DNA from: Chitinophagaceae bacterium | GTDB taxonomy: Bacteria; Bacteroidota; Bacteroidia; Chitinophagales; Chitinophagaceae | Direction: 5' to 3' | Length of the DNA stretch: 33,261 nucleotides | Assembly: GCA_947450165.1 (NCBI GenBank) | Contig: CANFUJ010000009.1 | Span: 1-33,261, forward strand | Shown here: piece after piece, positions 8,835 to 16,437 of the stretch | How the letters are laid out: the number at the start of each line of letters is the position of its first letter | How positions within the stretch are numbered: position 1 is the first letter of the stretch | Program-made: the position numbers and the translations under genes | The notes under the pieces: model-generated | What the model was told of the DNA's origin: nothing | Seen by the model: only the letters and a program-made list of their open reading frames with translations | Databases searched by the model: none

Positions 8835-9602
8835 ATGAAGCTTGTTTCACTTTGTATATTTTGCGTATTCTTTTCATTTTCAATTTGCAACGCACAGCAA
8901 AAAAGATTGATTGATAATAATAACATTGGCTGGTATAATATTTTCACAACAACAAACTTAAACACGAAGTGGAGCATTTATGCTGAATTTCAATTCAGAA
9001 GAGTTGATTTTGGAAAAAATGGCCAACAGAATTTATTTAGAACCGGCATTAATTTCCAGCCAGATAAATCCATTTTATTCAGATTGGGCTATGCTAATGT
9101 AGAAACATTTTCATACGGAGATTATCCCATAAATCCTTTGGGTAAACAATTTACCGAACATCGCATATTTGAAATGGTTAGTTTGCAAAATAAATTTCAT
9201 TCAGTCGATTTAACCCATCGGTTTATTTTAGAACAGCGATTTAATGGAAAATACTCAACTGCTGATCTAGCAAAAGAAGATGAATATGTGTTTTTAAATC
9301 GATTGAGGTATATGTGTAGGTTTCAAATCCCAATTGGCAGTACTAAATCTCAAGTAAAAATGCCTTATTTAGGTTTTTATGATGAAGTATTTATTGGATT
9401 TGGAAAAAATGTAGGTGAAAATATTTTTGATCAAAATAGAATAGGGGTTTTGTTGGGATATAAATTAAATGAAACAGCAAAGTTTGAACTGGGGTATCTA
9501 AACCAGATTGTTCAATTGAGTAGGGAGATTGACAATAAAAACGTGTTTCAGTATAATAGCGGCTTGTTGGCCAATTTATATTTTAATTTCAACGCTAAAT
9601 AA
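8835..9602 (+). CDS. DUF2490-family exported beta-barrel-like protein
   Basis: The 255-residue product has a Sec signal peptide (MKLVSLCIFCVFFSFSICNAQQ) and then alternating short beta-strands with aromatic residues. It starts with GWYNIFTTTNLNTKWSIYAE and contains EFQFRRVDFGKNGQQNLFRTG, HRFILEQRF, FLNRLRYMCRF, NRIGVLLGYKLNETAKFELG and a terminal YFNFN. This matches DUF2490, a Bacteroidota family thought to be outer-membrane beta-barrels, whose function is unknown. I chose the ATG at 8835 because it begins the signal peptide cleanly. A TTG nine bases earlier is in frame but would add only three residues, and it lies in a perfect palindrome (8818-8831). A weak hairpin terminator follows at 9646. 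Confidence 0.85.
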   Translation: MKLVSLCIFCVFFSFSICNAQQKRLIDNNNIGWYNIFTTTNLNTKWSIYAEFQFRRVDFGKNGQQNLFRTGINFQPDKSILFRLGYANVETFSYGDYPINPLGKQFTEHRIFEMVSLQNKFHSVDLTHRFILEQRFNGKYSTADLAKEDEYVFLNRLRYMCRFQIPIGSTKSQVKMPYLGFYDEVFIGFGKNVGENIFDQNRIGVLLGYKLNETAKFELGYLNQIVQLSREIDNKNVFQYNSGLLANLYFNFNAK

Positions 9603-9645
9603 TATCAGAAAACTCCATTCTAAGGTAGTTCAGCTACTTGTAACT

Positions 9646-9665
9646 AAAGATATTTCATCTTTTTT
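9646..9665 (+). terminator. weak terminator after the DUF2490 gene
   Basis: AAAGAT and ATCTTT form a six-pair stem over a five-base loop, with three further T. The stem is AT-rich and weak. Position between the DUF2490 gene and the tRNA-Glu promoter supports it. Confidence 0.35.
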
Positions 9666-9684
9666 ACGATTATTTTAAAATTAG

Positions 9685-9716
9685 TTTGGTTGAAAAGTAT
9701 ATCAATCTTATATTTG
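9685..9716 (+). promoter_or_regulatory. promoter of tRNA-Glu
   Basis: TTTG at 9685-9688, a 20-base spacer, and TATATTTG at 9709-9716 are an exact Bacteroidota promoter. The tRNA starts 18 bases after the -7 box. Confidence 0.88.
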
Positions 9717-9733
9717 CACTCCCTAAATCAAAT

Positions 9734-9805
9734 GCCGCGTTGGTCAAGAGGTTAAGACGCCTCCCTTTCACGGAGGAATCACGGGTTCGAGTCCCGTACG
9801 TGGTA
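9734..9805 (+). tRNA. tRNA-Glu (TTC)
   Basis: A complete 72-base cloverleaf. The acceptor GCCGCGT/ACGTGGT contains two G-T pairs. The anticodon stem CCTCC/GGAGG encloses loop CTTTCAC, with anticodon TTC at 9767-9769. The T arm is ACGGG-TTCGAGT-CCCGT, with A73 as discriminator. CCA is not encoded. A terminator hairpin follows immediately. Confidence 0.97.
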
Positions 9806-9807
9806 CT

Positions 9808-9860
9808 AAAAGTCAGAACGAGAATGAGCGCGAGAGCGATCATGGAGTTCTGACTTTTTT
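9808..9860 (+). terminator. Rho-independent terminator after tRNA-Glu
   Basis: AAAAGTCAGAAC (9808-9819) pairs perfectly with GTTCTGACTTTT (9847-9858), followed by T residues. The loop is unusually long (27 bases) and itself purine-rich. The left arm can also pair with downstream sequence at 9863-9876 (see findings). Confidence 0.8.
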
Positions 9861-10005
9861 CTTCATTCTCATTCTGTTTCTTGCTCTGATAATTGGGTTA
9901 TGTCTTTTTATTCATTTTCTTTCTGTTTGAAGCACTGATAAAATCAAATTGCTGTTATCGTTACAAGCTTTCATCTCAATTCATGCTCAATCAATAAAAT
10001 CTCAT

Positions 10006-10134
10006 CTAATATCCAGAATACTTCATCGTTCTTCTAATTTGCCTTTTTGGAACGTGCTTTCTGATTCTTCTATAGGGGTCGCAACTGCTTAATAAGCCAA
10101 CACATACTAAAAATAATAGGACTTTTAATTTCAT
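10006..10134 (-). CDS. 42-residue basic lipoprotein
   Basis: A short frame from an ATG at 10134 encodes MKLKVLLFLVCVGLLSSCDP and then a strongly basic tail, ending in GY. The first 18 residues form a lipoprotein signal peptide with lipobox LSSC, so Cys18 would be lipidated, and the following Asp (CDP) is notable because Asp after the Cys affects sorting in some bacteria. The mature 25-residue peptide has about 11 Arg/Lys and no hydrophobic stretch. It lies 36 bases after the DUF5715-like gene on the same strand and may be co-transcribed. I do not know a named family. It is too short for ordinary ORF cut-offs, but the lipobox makes it credible. Confidence 0.65.
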   Translation of the reverse strand: MKLKVLLFLVCVGLLSSCDPYRRIRKHVPKRQIRRTMKYSGY

Positions 10135-10170
10135 TAACTTTTTTGGTTTCGATTTTGAATTGAAGTTTGA

Positions 10171-10827
10171 TTAATTCACCGTAATGTGTAAACATCCATT
10201 TCTTTCAAATTTTACAAAGCATTTTTGTTGATTTTTTAATTCTGATAAAGCACTTGTGAACAACTTCAATTGCTCTTTATTACCGCCAAATGCACGCCAA
10301 CTCATATCGAATGTTTTTCCCCATAAATGAGGACTTTTTTCTATTGAATTTTCATTTTCTTTTCCTAATCGCTCGACAGATTCTATTGATCTTGATCCAC
10401 TTGTGATTTCGTAAGGCACATATTCTATGTTTTTTTCTGTACATTTTTGCTTGTACAAAATAGATAGCTGGTCTATAAAATCTATTGCCTTCGGAAGTAA
10501 TAAAGGTTGAGAATGCGTTAAATCCCTTACAATATAAAATTCATTACTTTCAATTTCTTGCAACACATTTTTTTTGCCAAGTTGGATAAGGTCTTCATCA
10601 GTTTTTTGCGCTTTTATCCTTTCACGTTTATATGCTTTTTCATGCGCATGAATTCCATCGTTAAATAATATGTCGCAATTTTTACAATTTGTATTGTTTA
10701 TTCTACGGCCTCTGTTTATTATTTTCCCATAAAAGAAAATGATATTGTTTTTTATGCGATGTCTAAATGGAATGGCAAGCAAGCAAAGGCAAACTAAAAT
10801 GATAATTGGGATTTTTATTTTTTTAAT
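10171..10827 (-). CDS. DUF5715/M15-peptidase-like protein, probable non-ATG start
   Basis: The C-terminal half resembles DUF5715 proteins, which look like D-Ala-D-Ala carboxypeptidases of the M15/hedgehog fold. It shows ITSGSRS, then SPHLWGKTFDMSW (His and Asp as likely zinc ligands, H152 and D159 counting from the TTG at 10782) and a terminal GCLHITVN with the third His. These fit a zinc site for cell-wall peptide cleavage. The N-terminus is a membrane anchor or signal segment. The only canonical start (TTG at 10782) falls inside that hydrophobic stretch. An in-frame ATT at 10827 would give KKIKIPIIILVCLCLLAIPF, an ideal anchor, so I extend to it. The frame closes at a stop at 10861-10863. 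If the ATT is not used, the gene starts at 10782 (203 residues). No ATG is available in frame. Confidence 0.7.
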   Translation of the reverse strand: MKKIKIPIIILVCLCLLAIPFRHRIKNNIIFFYGKIINRGRRINNTNCKNCDILFNDGIHAHEKAYKRERIKAQKTDEDLIQLGKKNVLQEIESNEFYIVRDLTHSQPLLLPKAIDFIDQLSILYKQKCTEKNIEYVPYEITSGSRSIESVERLGKENENSIEKSPHLWGKTFDMSWRAFGGNKEQLKLFTSALSELKNQQKCFVKFERNGCLHITVN

Positions 10828-10863
10828 TTTTTCTGAATACTTTTCGGAGATGAAAATAAATTA

Positions 10864-11033
10864 ATATTTGGTTTTATTTTATTCCTGTAATTGTTTTAAC
10901 AACCTTTTCTATTTTATTCAGTTTATTCGGTGTGATTATTTTTTGAAAACCAATCCTATACAATTTTCCAATCCGATTATTTACTTTCTCATTTCGCCAA
11001 TTAAGATTTATTTTTACAAAAATCATTTCAACG
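10864..11033. other. intergenic region ahead of tilS, nothing clear
   Basis: This AT-rich gap separates the divergent DUF5715-like and tilS genes and should hold both promoters. I see no exact TAnnTTTG box with good spacing on either strand, no hairpin and no small gene that I can support. Confidence 0.5.
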
Positions 11034-12380
11034 TTGAACGTACTTAATCAATTTATCCAGCATGTTATTGCAAATAGCTTGTTTAAAAAAACAGACAAGC
11101 TTCTTATAGCAGTTAGTGGGGGAGTAGATTCTATAGTTTTGTGTGATTTGTGTTTTCACGCAGGGTTCAATTTTGAAATAGCCCATTGTAATTTTCAATT
11201 GAGAGGAGAGGATAGCGAAGCGGATGAGAAATTTGTAATTGAATTGGCCAATAAATACAATGTGAAACATCAAGTAGTGAAATTTGACACAGAAAAATAC
11301 GCAGCAGAGCATAAACAAAACATTCAATTAGCGGCACGAAATCTCCGCTATGAATGGTTTAATGATATCATTTCAAACGATTCTTCAATAACAAATATTT
11401 TAACCGCTCATCATGCCGATGATAATCTAGAAACCATCTTGATGAATTTCTTCAAAGGCACTGGGATAAATGGGTTGAAAGGGATTCAATCTAATCATGC
11501 AGGCATTGGCGGAAAAATTGTTCGCCCTTTATTGTTCGCCAATAAATCAGAACTTATAGAATATGCACAATTAAATAAATGTCAATGGCGTGAAGATGTT
11601 TCTAACGAATCAGATAAATACACCAGGAATTTTTTTAGAAATCAAATCATCCCATTGATTGAAAACGTTATTCCTGAAGCCAAAGCAAATGTTCAAAACA
11701 ACATTAAAAGATTTAACGAAATCGCTGTTATTTATGATGCTGCCATTTTAAATATTAAATCGAAATTGCTAGAACGCAAAGGAAATGAAATTCATATTCC
11801 GGTCTTAAAATTACTTAAGATTGATGCTTTCGAAACCATACTTTTTGAAATCATTAAATCGTATAATTTCACTTCGTTGCAATTGAAAGATGCCGTACAT
11901 CTGCTTTATGCAGATTCTGGAAAGTATGTTATGTCTGGTACTCATCGGATTTTAAAAAATAGGAATTGGTTAATCATTTCTCCAAATGAAACCCAAGATG
12001 AATCCTTTTTTATTATTGAATCTGATACCAAGATTGTACATTTTGGATCAAACAAATTATCGATTGAAAATATTTCTTCTACTCAGTTTTCAAATGATTC
12101 GTCTATTGCGTTATTGGATTTGAAAAATGTCCAATTCCCTTTAATGCTAAGAAAATGGAAACAAGGCGATTACTTTTATCCGTTAGGGATGTTGAAGAAA
12201 AAAAAGTTGAGCCGATTTTTTATCGACATCAAATTATCTCTTTTAGAAAAAGAAAATACTTGGGTTATAGAATCCAATAAAAAAATAATTTGGGTGGTAG
12301 GCAAACGAATCGATAATCGTTTTAAAATTACAGATTCTACAGAATCGGTTTTGAAATTAAACTTAATCTCTTCCAAATAA
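11034..12380 (+). CDS. tilS: tRNA(Ile)-lysidine synthase
   Basis: TilS uses ATP to attach lysine to C34 of tRNA-Ile (CAU), changing its decoding from AUG to AUA and its charging from Met to Ile; it is normally essential. The 448-residue protein shows the PP-loop ATP-binding motif SGGVDS at 28-33, then IAHCNFQLRGEDSEADEKFV, a strong TilS signature, and LTAHHADDNLETILMNFFKGTG. Later come REDVSNESDKYTRNFFRNQI and the C-terminal domain with LRKWKQGDYFYPLGM. The start is TTG at 11034: no ATG occurs in frame upstream, and the N-terminus matches the expected distance to the PP-loop. The gene is divergent from the DUF5715-like gene. Its last 18 bases overlap the end of the convergent rhomboid gene. 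Confidence 0.96.
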   Translation: MNVLNQFIQHVIANSLFKKTDKLLIAVSGGVDSIVLCDLCFHAGFNFEIAHCNFQLRGEDSEADEKFVIELANKYNVKHQVVKFDTEKYAAEHKQNIQLAARNLRYEWFNDIISNDSSITNILTAHHADDNLETILMNFFKGTGINGLKGIQSNHAGIGGKIVRPLLFANKSELIEYAQLNKCQWREDVSNESDKYTRNFFRNQIIPLIENVIPEAKANVQNNIKRFNEIAVIYDAAILNIKSKLLERKGNEIHIPVLKLLKIDAFETILFEIIKSYNFTSLQLKDAVHLLYADSGKYVMSGTHRILKNRNWLIISPNETQDESFFIIESDTKIVHFGSNKLSIENISSTQFSNDSSIALLDLKNVQFPLMLRKWKQGDYFYPLGMLKKKKLSRFFIDIKLSLLEKENTWVIESNKKIIWVVGKRIDNRFKITDSTESVLKLNLISSK

Positions 12381-13016
12381 ACTTGGATGTTTTAATTGCT
12401 CCAATATATATCCAATCAGGTCTGGACGCATCAAATATACCAGCAACAATGTAAAAGACAATCCGAAAATTGCGCCCCATAAATGCGCATCATGGTTAAT
12501 ATTGTCTTCTGCTTTTTTGCCCATGTATATACAATAAGCTACAAACAAAATGGCATAAACGGTTGCAGATATTTTAATGTAAGCGTATAAGTAAATACTG
12601 TTCCATGGACTAAATAAAATCGTAGCAAATACTACTGCAGAAACTGCGCCAGAAGCCCCTAAGGAACGATATTCAAATACATCTTTGTTTTTAAAATAAC
12701 AAGGCAAATCTGAAATGATTAACGCGCCAAAATATAGAATAAGATAGGTTATGCCATTTCCCATTCCATTGCTTTTTAAAATCATTTCTATGTTGTTGCC
12801 AAAATAATACAAGGTAAACATGTTGAAAAACAGATGCATAAAATTGGCGTGCAAAAAACCAGAAGTGATGAATCGGTGCAATTCATTATTGCGTTTTACA
12901 TAATAAGGCCACATGATGATTTTGGCTAAAACCGATTTGTTTGATTCAGTTATAAAAAACAAAATCACATTTATGGCAATTAAAATATTCGTTATAGAAA
13001 TTGGGAATGTGGGCAT
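12363..13016 (-). CDS. rhomboid-family intramembrane serine protease
   Basis: This 217-residue polytopic membrane protein has the rhomboid layout. It begins with a first helix at the N-terminus (SITNILIAINVILFFIT) and then HANFMHLFFNMFTLYYFGN, the family's conserved H-x-x-x-H-x-x-x-N segment. The catalytic GASG motif places Ser122 as nucleophile, and His178 in HDAHLWGAIFG is the second member of the Ser-His dyad. It would cleave transmembrane substrates within the inner membrane; the substrate is unknown. It starts at ATG 13016, 44 bases after rlmH, in a run of same-strand genes. Its 3' end overlaps the convergent tilS by 18 bases. Confidence 0.93.
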   Translation of the reverse strand: MPTFPISITNILIAINVILFFITESNKSVLAKIIMWPYYVKRNNELHRFITSGFLHANFMHLFFNMFTLYYFGNNIEMILKSNGMGNGITYLILYFGALIISDLPCYFKNKDVFEYRSLGASGAVSAVVFATILFSPWNSIYLYAYIKISATVYAILFVAYCIYMGKKAEDNINHDAHLWGAIFGLSFTLLLVYLMRPDLIGYILEQLKHPSLFGRD

Positions 13017-13019
13017 TGG

Positions 13020-13060
13020 ATTTTTTTTTACTTTTTAATTTTCACTTTTTAATTTTTCAC
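13020..13060. repeat. AT-rich heptamer repeat, copy B (T-rich arm only)
   Basis: ACTTTTTAATTTTCACTTTTTAATTTTTCAC fills the 44-base gap between rlmH and the rhomboid gene: two near-identical units in tandem, in the same style as the right arms at 4896, 13593 and 19073. No A-rich partner arm is present here. Confidence 0.55.
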
Positions 13061-13534
13061 TTACACATGATGGTACTTCTCATTTCGGTTGATGGAGCAA
13101 GCGCGATATATTTGTTCGGCTAAAATTAATCTTACCAATTGATGCGGAAAAACCAAAGGCGATAAACTCCATACATAATCGGCTCGTTCAAATACCGACT
13201 TACTAACACCAAAAGCACCACCTATCAAAAACACAAGCTGCTTCTCGCTTTCATTGGCTCTTTGTTGAATAAAACTGGCAACGCTTTCGCTAGTTAATGT
13301 TTTCCCTCGTTCATCGAGCAATATTAAATAGTCATCTTTTTTTAGTAGATTTAAAATGGCTTCTCCTTCTTTTTGTTTCAAATCAACATCGCTAAGTACC
13401 GCTGCGTTTTTAGGTGTAGAAATAATCTGCCAATCAACAGGATAATAATTAGAAATTCGTTTTGTAAATAATTTTATGCCTTCATCTACAAATGATTCAT
13501 TGCTTTTTCCAACAGACCAAAATTGAATTTTCAT
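13061..13534 (-). CDS. rlmH: 23S rRNA (pseudouridine1915-N3)-methyltransferase
   Basis: RlmH methylates N3 of pseudouridine 1915 in helix 69 of 23S rRNA in assembled ribosomes, using S-adenosylmethionine. The 157-residue size is typical. SPOUT-fold landmarks are LILLDERGKTLTSESVASFI, FLIGGAFGVS (SAM-binding loop), LSPLVFPHQLVRLILAEQIY and the conserved C-terminal RNEKYHHV. It starts at ATG 13534. Repeat elements occupy both flanking gaps. Confidence 0.97.
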   Translation of the reverse strand: MKIQFWSVGKSNESFVDEGIKLFTKRISNYYPVDWQIISTPKNAAVLSDVDLKQKEGEAILNLLKKDDYLILLDERGKTLTSESVASFIQQRANESEKQLVFLIGGAFGVSKSVFERADYVWSLSPLVFPHQLVRLILAEQIYRACSINRNEKYHHV

Positions 13535-13549
13535 CTTATCATGTTTAAT

Positions 13550-13619
13550 TAAAAAGTCAAAATTAAAAATTCAAAAAAGGTAAATTCAATTTTTTACTTT
13601 TCACTTTTTACTTTTAACT
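13550..13619. repeat. AT-rich inverted heptamer repeat, copy C
   Basis: The left arm, AAAAAGTCAAAATTAAAAAT and on to about 13580, faces the right arm of TTTTTACTTTTCACTTTTTA-type units up to about 13620. The right arm runs into the DUF1543 gene and supplies its last codons and stop. Confidence 0.6.
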
Positions 13620-14171
13620 TACTTTTTTCAAATTCAAATATCCAAGATGCCAATCATCTTTCTTGGCTTTTTTATTGGGTGATATTTTTAATTGAAATGC
13701 AGATTTAATTTCATCAGGAAGTATGTCTGTAATTTCATAAATATCATCTACATCAATTCCGTATTTATCATCTATGTGAGATGCTGCGCCTTTAAATCCA
13801 GTATGTTTATAAAACGCGGTTGATTTGGCAAGTTTGATGGCATCTGATTTTTTTTCAGCTACGGTTAGCATTTTGTAATGGTATTCTTCAAATTCGCCAG
13901 GTTTATATCCGCCTAGATTCAAGAAAAATAATTTTGATGACACCACTTTATCTGCTGTTGTTTTCTTTGTAACAGTAACGGCGTTTCCATCCACTTCTGT
14001 GACTTCTCGCCAAGCATCTATATGTATTGTTCCACCATCTTTCCAAAATGATTCAATATGCGGAATGATTTCTTTGATACTTTTTCCTATTGTAAAGAAA
14101 ATGTCGTGTTGCTCTGTATGTCTGCCTTTGGGCTTGCATCCCAGCAGAATCATGAATAATTTATTGGCCAT
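13614..14171 (-). CDS. DUF1543-domain protein
   Basis: The 185-residue protein begins ANKLFMILLGCKPKGRHTEQ, followed by HDIFFTIGKSIKEIIPHIESF and IHIDAWREVTEVDG, the conserved core of DUF1543. A second similar segment is seen later (LFFLNLGGYKPGEFEEYHYK ... DIYEITDILP), so the protein looks like a duplicated unit of about 80 residues each. It is cytoplasmic, and the function of the family is unknown. It lies 3 bases after the CDGSH gene on the same strand, so the two are surely co-transcribed. Its C-terminal KKVS and stop are made from the AT-rich repeat in the following gap. Confidence 0.9.
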   Translation of the reverse strand: MANKLFMILLGCKPKGRHTEQHDIFFTIGKSIKEIIPHIESFWKDGGTIHIDAWREVTEVDGNAVTVTKKTTADKVVSSKLFFLNLGGYKPGEFEEYHYKMLTVAEKKSDAIKLAKSTAFYKHTGFKGAASHIDDKYGIDVDDIYEITDILPDEIKSAFQLKISPNKKAKKDDWHLGYLNLKKVS

Positions 14172-14174
14172 GAT

Positions 14175-14402
14175 TTAAACAGTTTTTTTAGGTGGCAATT
14201 CAAACGCTATCGCATCATGTTCGAAATGTCCTTTATGAGCGCCATCGCAAAAAGGTTTGTTTTTTGATAATCCACATCTGCAAATGGCTACTATTTCTCT
14301 GCCATTTAATCCGTAAACATTTCCGTCTTTATCTACAATTTCAAAATCGCCTTCAATTTTTGCAGAACCATTGTTGTTAATTGTAATCTTAGTCGTTGCC
14401 AT
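14175..14402 (-). CDS. CDGSH-type 2Fe-2S protein
   Basis: The 75-residue protein carries CRCGLSKNKPFCDGAHK, the CDGSH iron-sulfur signature: Cys41, Cys43, Cys52 and His56 would bind a 2Fe-2S cluster through three Cys and one His. The rest is a small beta scaffold (ITINNNGSAKIEGDFEIVDK). It has no signal or membrane segment, unlike eukaryotic mitoNEET. Such proteins are linked to redox or iron-sulfur transfer, but the specific role is not known. It starts the same-strand group with DUF1543, three bases apart. Confidence 0.95.
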   Translation of the reverse strand: MATTKITINNNGSAKIEGDFEIVDKDGNVYGLNGREIVAICRCGLSKNKPFCDGAHKGHFEHDAIAFELPPKKTV

Positions 14403-14547
14403 ATTTTTTTTCGTAAAAATAAATCATTGCAGCTTATTAATTATGAATAAATTTATACTCGGTATAATTGATGTTATTATTAATGCAATTTTGTTTTATG
14501 TTTCATATTAAATAAACCAATCTAATTTTTATAAGTCTCTGTTTGCC

Positions 14548-16431
14548 ATGTTTAAAAATCATCTATGTTTATTTGTCTTTTTAAGTTTTTTGTGTTTTGC
14601 AAACGCACAGAAAACTTCATTCCCTTATGCAAAACGAGGACTTACCCAAACACAAGCTGCTGCTCATTTAATCAATCGATTTACTTATGGGGCTACTCCA
14701 GGACAAATTGATGAAGTGCTTAAAATGGGGTTGGAAGTTTGGTTCAACAAACAACTGAATGCTGCGTTTAAAGATGATAGTTTGAATTTGAAATTATCAA
14801 AAATCGACTATCTGAATTTATCTAATGAAGAAGTGGTTAAGCAATTTCCACGCAACCCACAAGTGGTCAGAATGGCGATTAAAGATGGTTTTATTGATAA
14901 GGATTCTATTGGTGTTATGTCGAAACGCGAGGAAAAAGATAGATTGAAAGCTTATTCTGATTTACATAATTTTCATCCCTTTAATGACCTTTCCCGTTCT
15001 TTTATCAATCAACGTTTCATCAGGGCGATTTATTCCAAAAATCAACTACAAGAAGTTTTGACTGGTTTTTGGTTTAATCATTTCAATGTATCATTTACCA
15101 AGTTTTATGTTGCTCAATATATTCCAGCGTATGAGCGCGATGTAATTAGGCCAAATGCTTTGGGCAATTTTCAGCAATTGCTTTTGGCTACTGCAAAAGC
15201 GCCAGCGATGTCGCTTTTCTTAGATAATGCGTTGAGTTCTGCTCAAATGGATAGTGCATCTACAGTATTAAGAAATAAAAATTTAAATGCGTTAATTCAA
15301 CAACAAAATTCGTTAGGAGATACCCAAAATGTAAAATTCATCAAACAATTAAAAGGCAAAAATAAAAACCGTGGCATCAATGAAAATTATGCGCGCGAAT
15401 TATTAGAGCTTCATACTTTGGGAGTGGATGGTGGTTATACACAACAAGATGTTGTAAATGCTGCAAGAGTTTTAACGGGTTGGACAATTTATCCTTTTGA
15501 TGGGGCTTACTCCGGACAATTGAAAAAACTAATTTCCATTCTTGGAGAAGATAATTTAAAATCTAAAGGTTATTTCAGAGATGGCGATTTTTTATTTTTC
15601 CCGATGAATCATGATCAAAATGAAAAGATGGTACTTGGTAAAAATTTCCCTGCAAATGGCGGTTATCAAGAAGGTGTTGATTTAATTTCAATGCTAGCGC
15701 ATCATCCTTCTACTGCAAAATTTATTTGTAAAAAATTAGCCATCTATTTTGTGAGTGACAATCCATCTGAAAAACTCATCAATAAAATGGCGGAAACATT
15801 TTTAAATAAAAATGGAGATATTAAATCTGTTTTATTAACCATGGTTTATGATCCTGAGTTTTGGGCAAAGAATGCGATTTGTCAAAAAATAAAATCACCT
15901 TTTGAAGTGGTGGTTAGCGCCAACAGAGCAATGAACACCGAAGTTTTTAATCCTTATCCCATGTTTGGGGTATTGGAAAAGATGGGACAAAAAATTTATC
16001 ATTATCAAGCACCAACAGGGTTTCCAGATAATGCAGCTTATTGGGTAAATACCAGCGCTTTATTAAGTAGAATGAATTTCGGTTTGGATATTGCTGCTCA
16101 AAATATTAGAGGTATTAAAGTGGATTTGCTTAAACTGAATCATTATCACGAACCAGAAGATGCTATTGCCGCATTGAAAACCTACGCCAATATTTTGATG
16201 CCAGGAAGGAATCACGAAAAAACAATTCAACGGCTTTTGCCTTTGTTAAATGATGTAAAAGTTGCTCAAAAATTGGTGAAAAAAATTGGTGATGAAAAAA
16301 AATCAAATGATGATTCAATGTCTGAAGAAACTGAAATCGAAACAGAAATGAATTCATTTAAAAACGAAAAAAACATGCTCGAGCATGTGGTTGGAATAAT
16401 TTTAGGGTCCCCAGATTTTCAACGCAAATAA
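14548..16431 (+). CDS. DUF1800-family exported protein
   Basis: The 627-residue product has a Sec signal peptide (MFKNHLCLFVFLSFLCFANAQ). It then shows the DUF1800 hallmarks: AAHLINRFTYGATPGQIDEV near the start, TGFWFNHFNVSF, NENYARELLELHTLGVDGGY with VLTGWTI, and later FICKKLAIYFVSDNP and YDPEFWAKNA. The biochemical role of the family is unknown. It is commonly paired with a DUF1501 gene, as here, where the partner starts 6 bases after the stop. The C-terminal region is rich in Lys, Asp and Glu (KIGDEKKSNDDSMSEETEIE). Both proteins are exported, so they may act together outside the cytoplasm. Confidence 0.92.
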   Translation: MFKNHLCLFVFLSFLCFANAQKTSFPYAKRGLTQTQAAAHLINRFTYGATPGQIDEVLKMGLEVWFNKQLNAAFKDDSLNLKLSKIDYLNLSNEEVVKQFPRNPQVVRMAIKDGFIDKDSIGVMSKREEKDRLKAYSDLHNFHPFNDLSRSFINQRFIRAIYSKNQLQEVLTGFWFNHFNVSFTKFYVAQYIPAYERDVIRPNALGNFQQLLLATAKAPAMSLFLDNALSSAQMDSASTVLRNKNLNALIQQQNSLGDTQNVKFIKQLKGKNKNRGINENYARELLELHTLGVDGGYTQQDVVNAARVLTGWTIYPFDGAYSGQLKKLISILGEDNLKSKGYFRDGDFLFFPMNHDQNEKMVLGKNFPANGGYQEGVDLISMLAHHPSTAKFICKKLAIYFVSDNPSEKLINKMAETFLNKNGDIKSVLLTMVYDPEFWAKNAICQKIKSPFEVVVSANRAMNTEVFNPYPMFGVLEKMGQKIYHYQAPTGFPDNAAYWVNTSALLSRMNFGLDIAAQNIRGIKVDLLKLNHYHEPEDAIAALKTYANILMPGRNHEKTIQRLLPLLNDVKVAQKLVKKIGDEKKSNDDSMSEETEIETEMNSFKNEKNMLEHVVGIILGSPDFQRK

Positions 16432-16437
16432 TTATTT

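Noticed and set aside
7068-9805. The shared 16-base segment CGGGTTCGAGTCCCGT in tRNA-Asp and tRNA-Glu as attachment repeats.
   Set aside because: It is the normal T arm shared by many tRNAs, so identity does not show site-specific integration.
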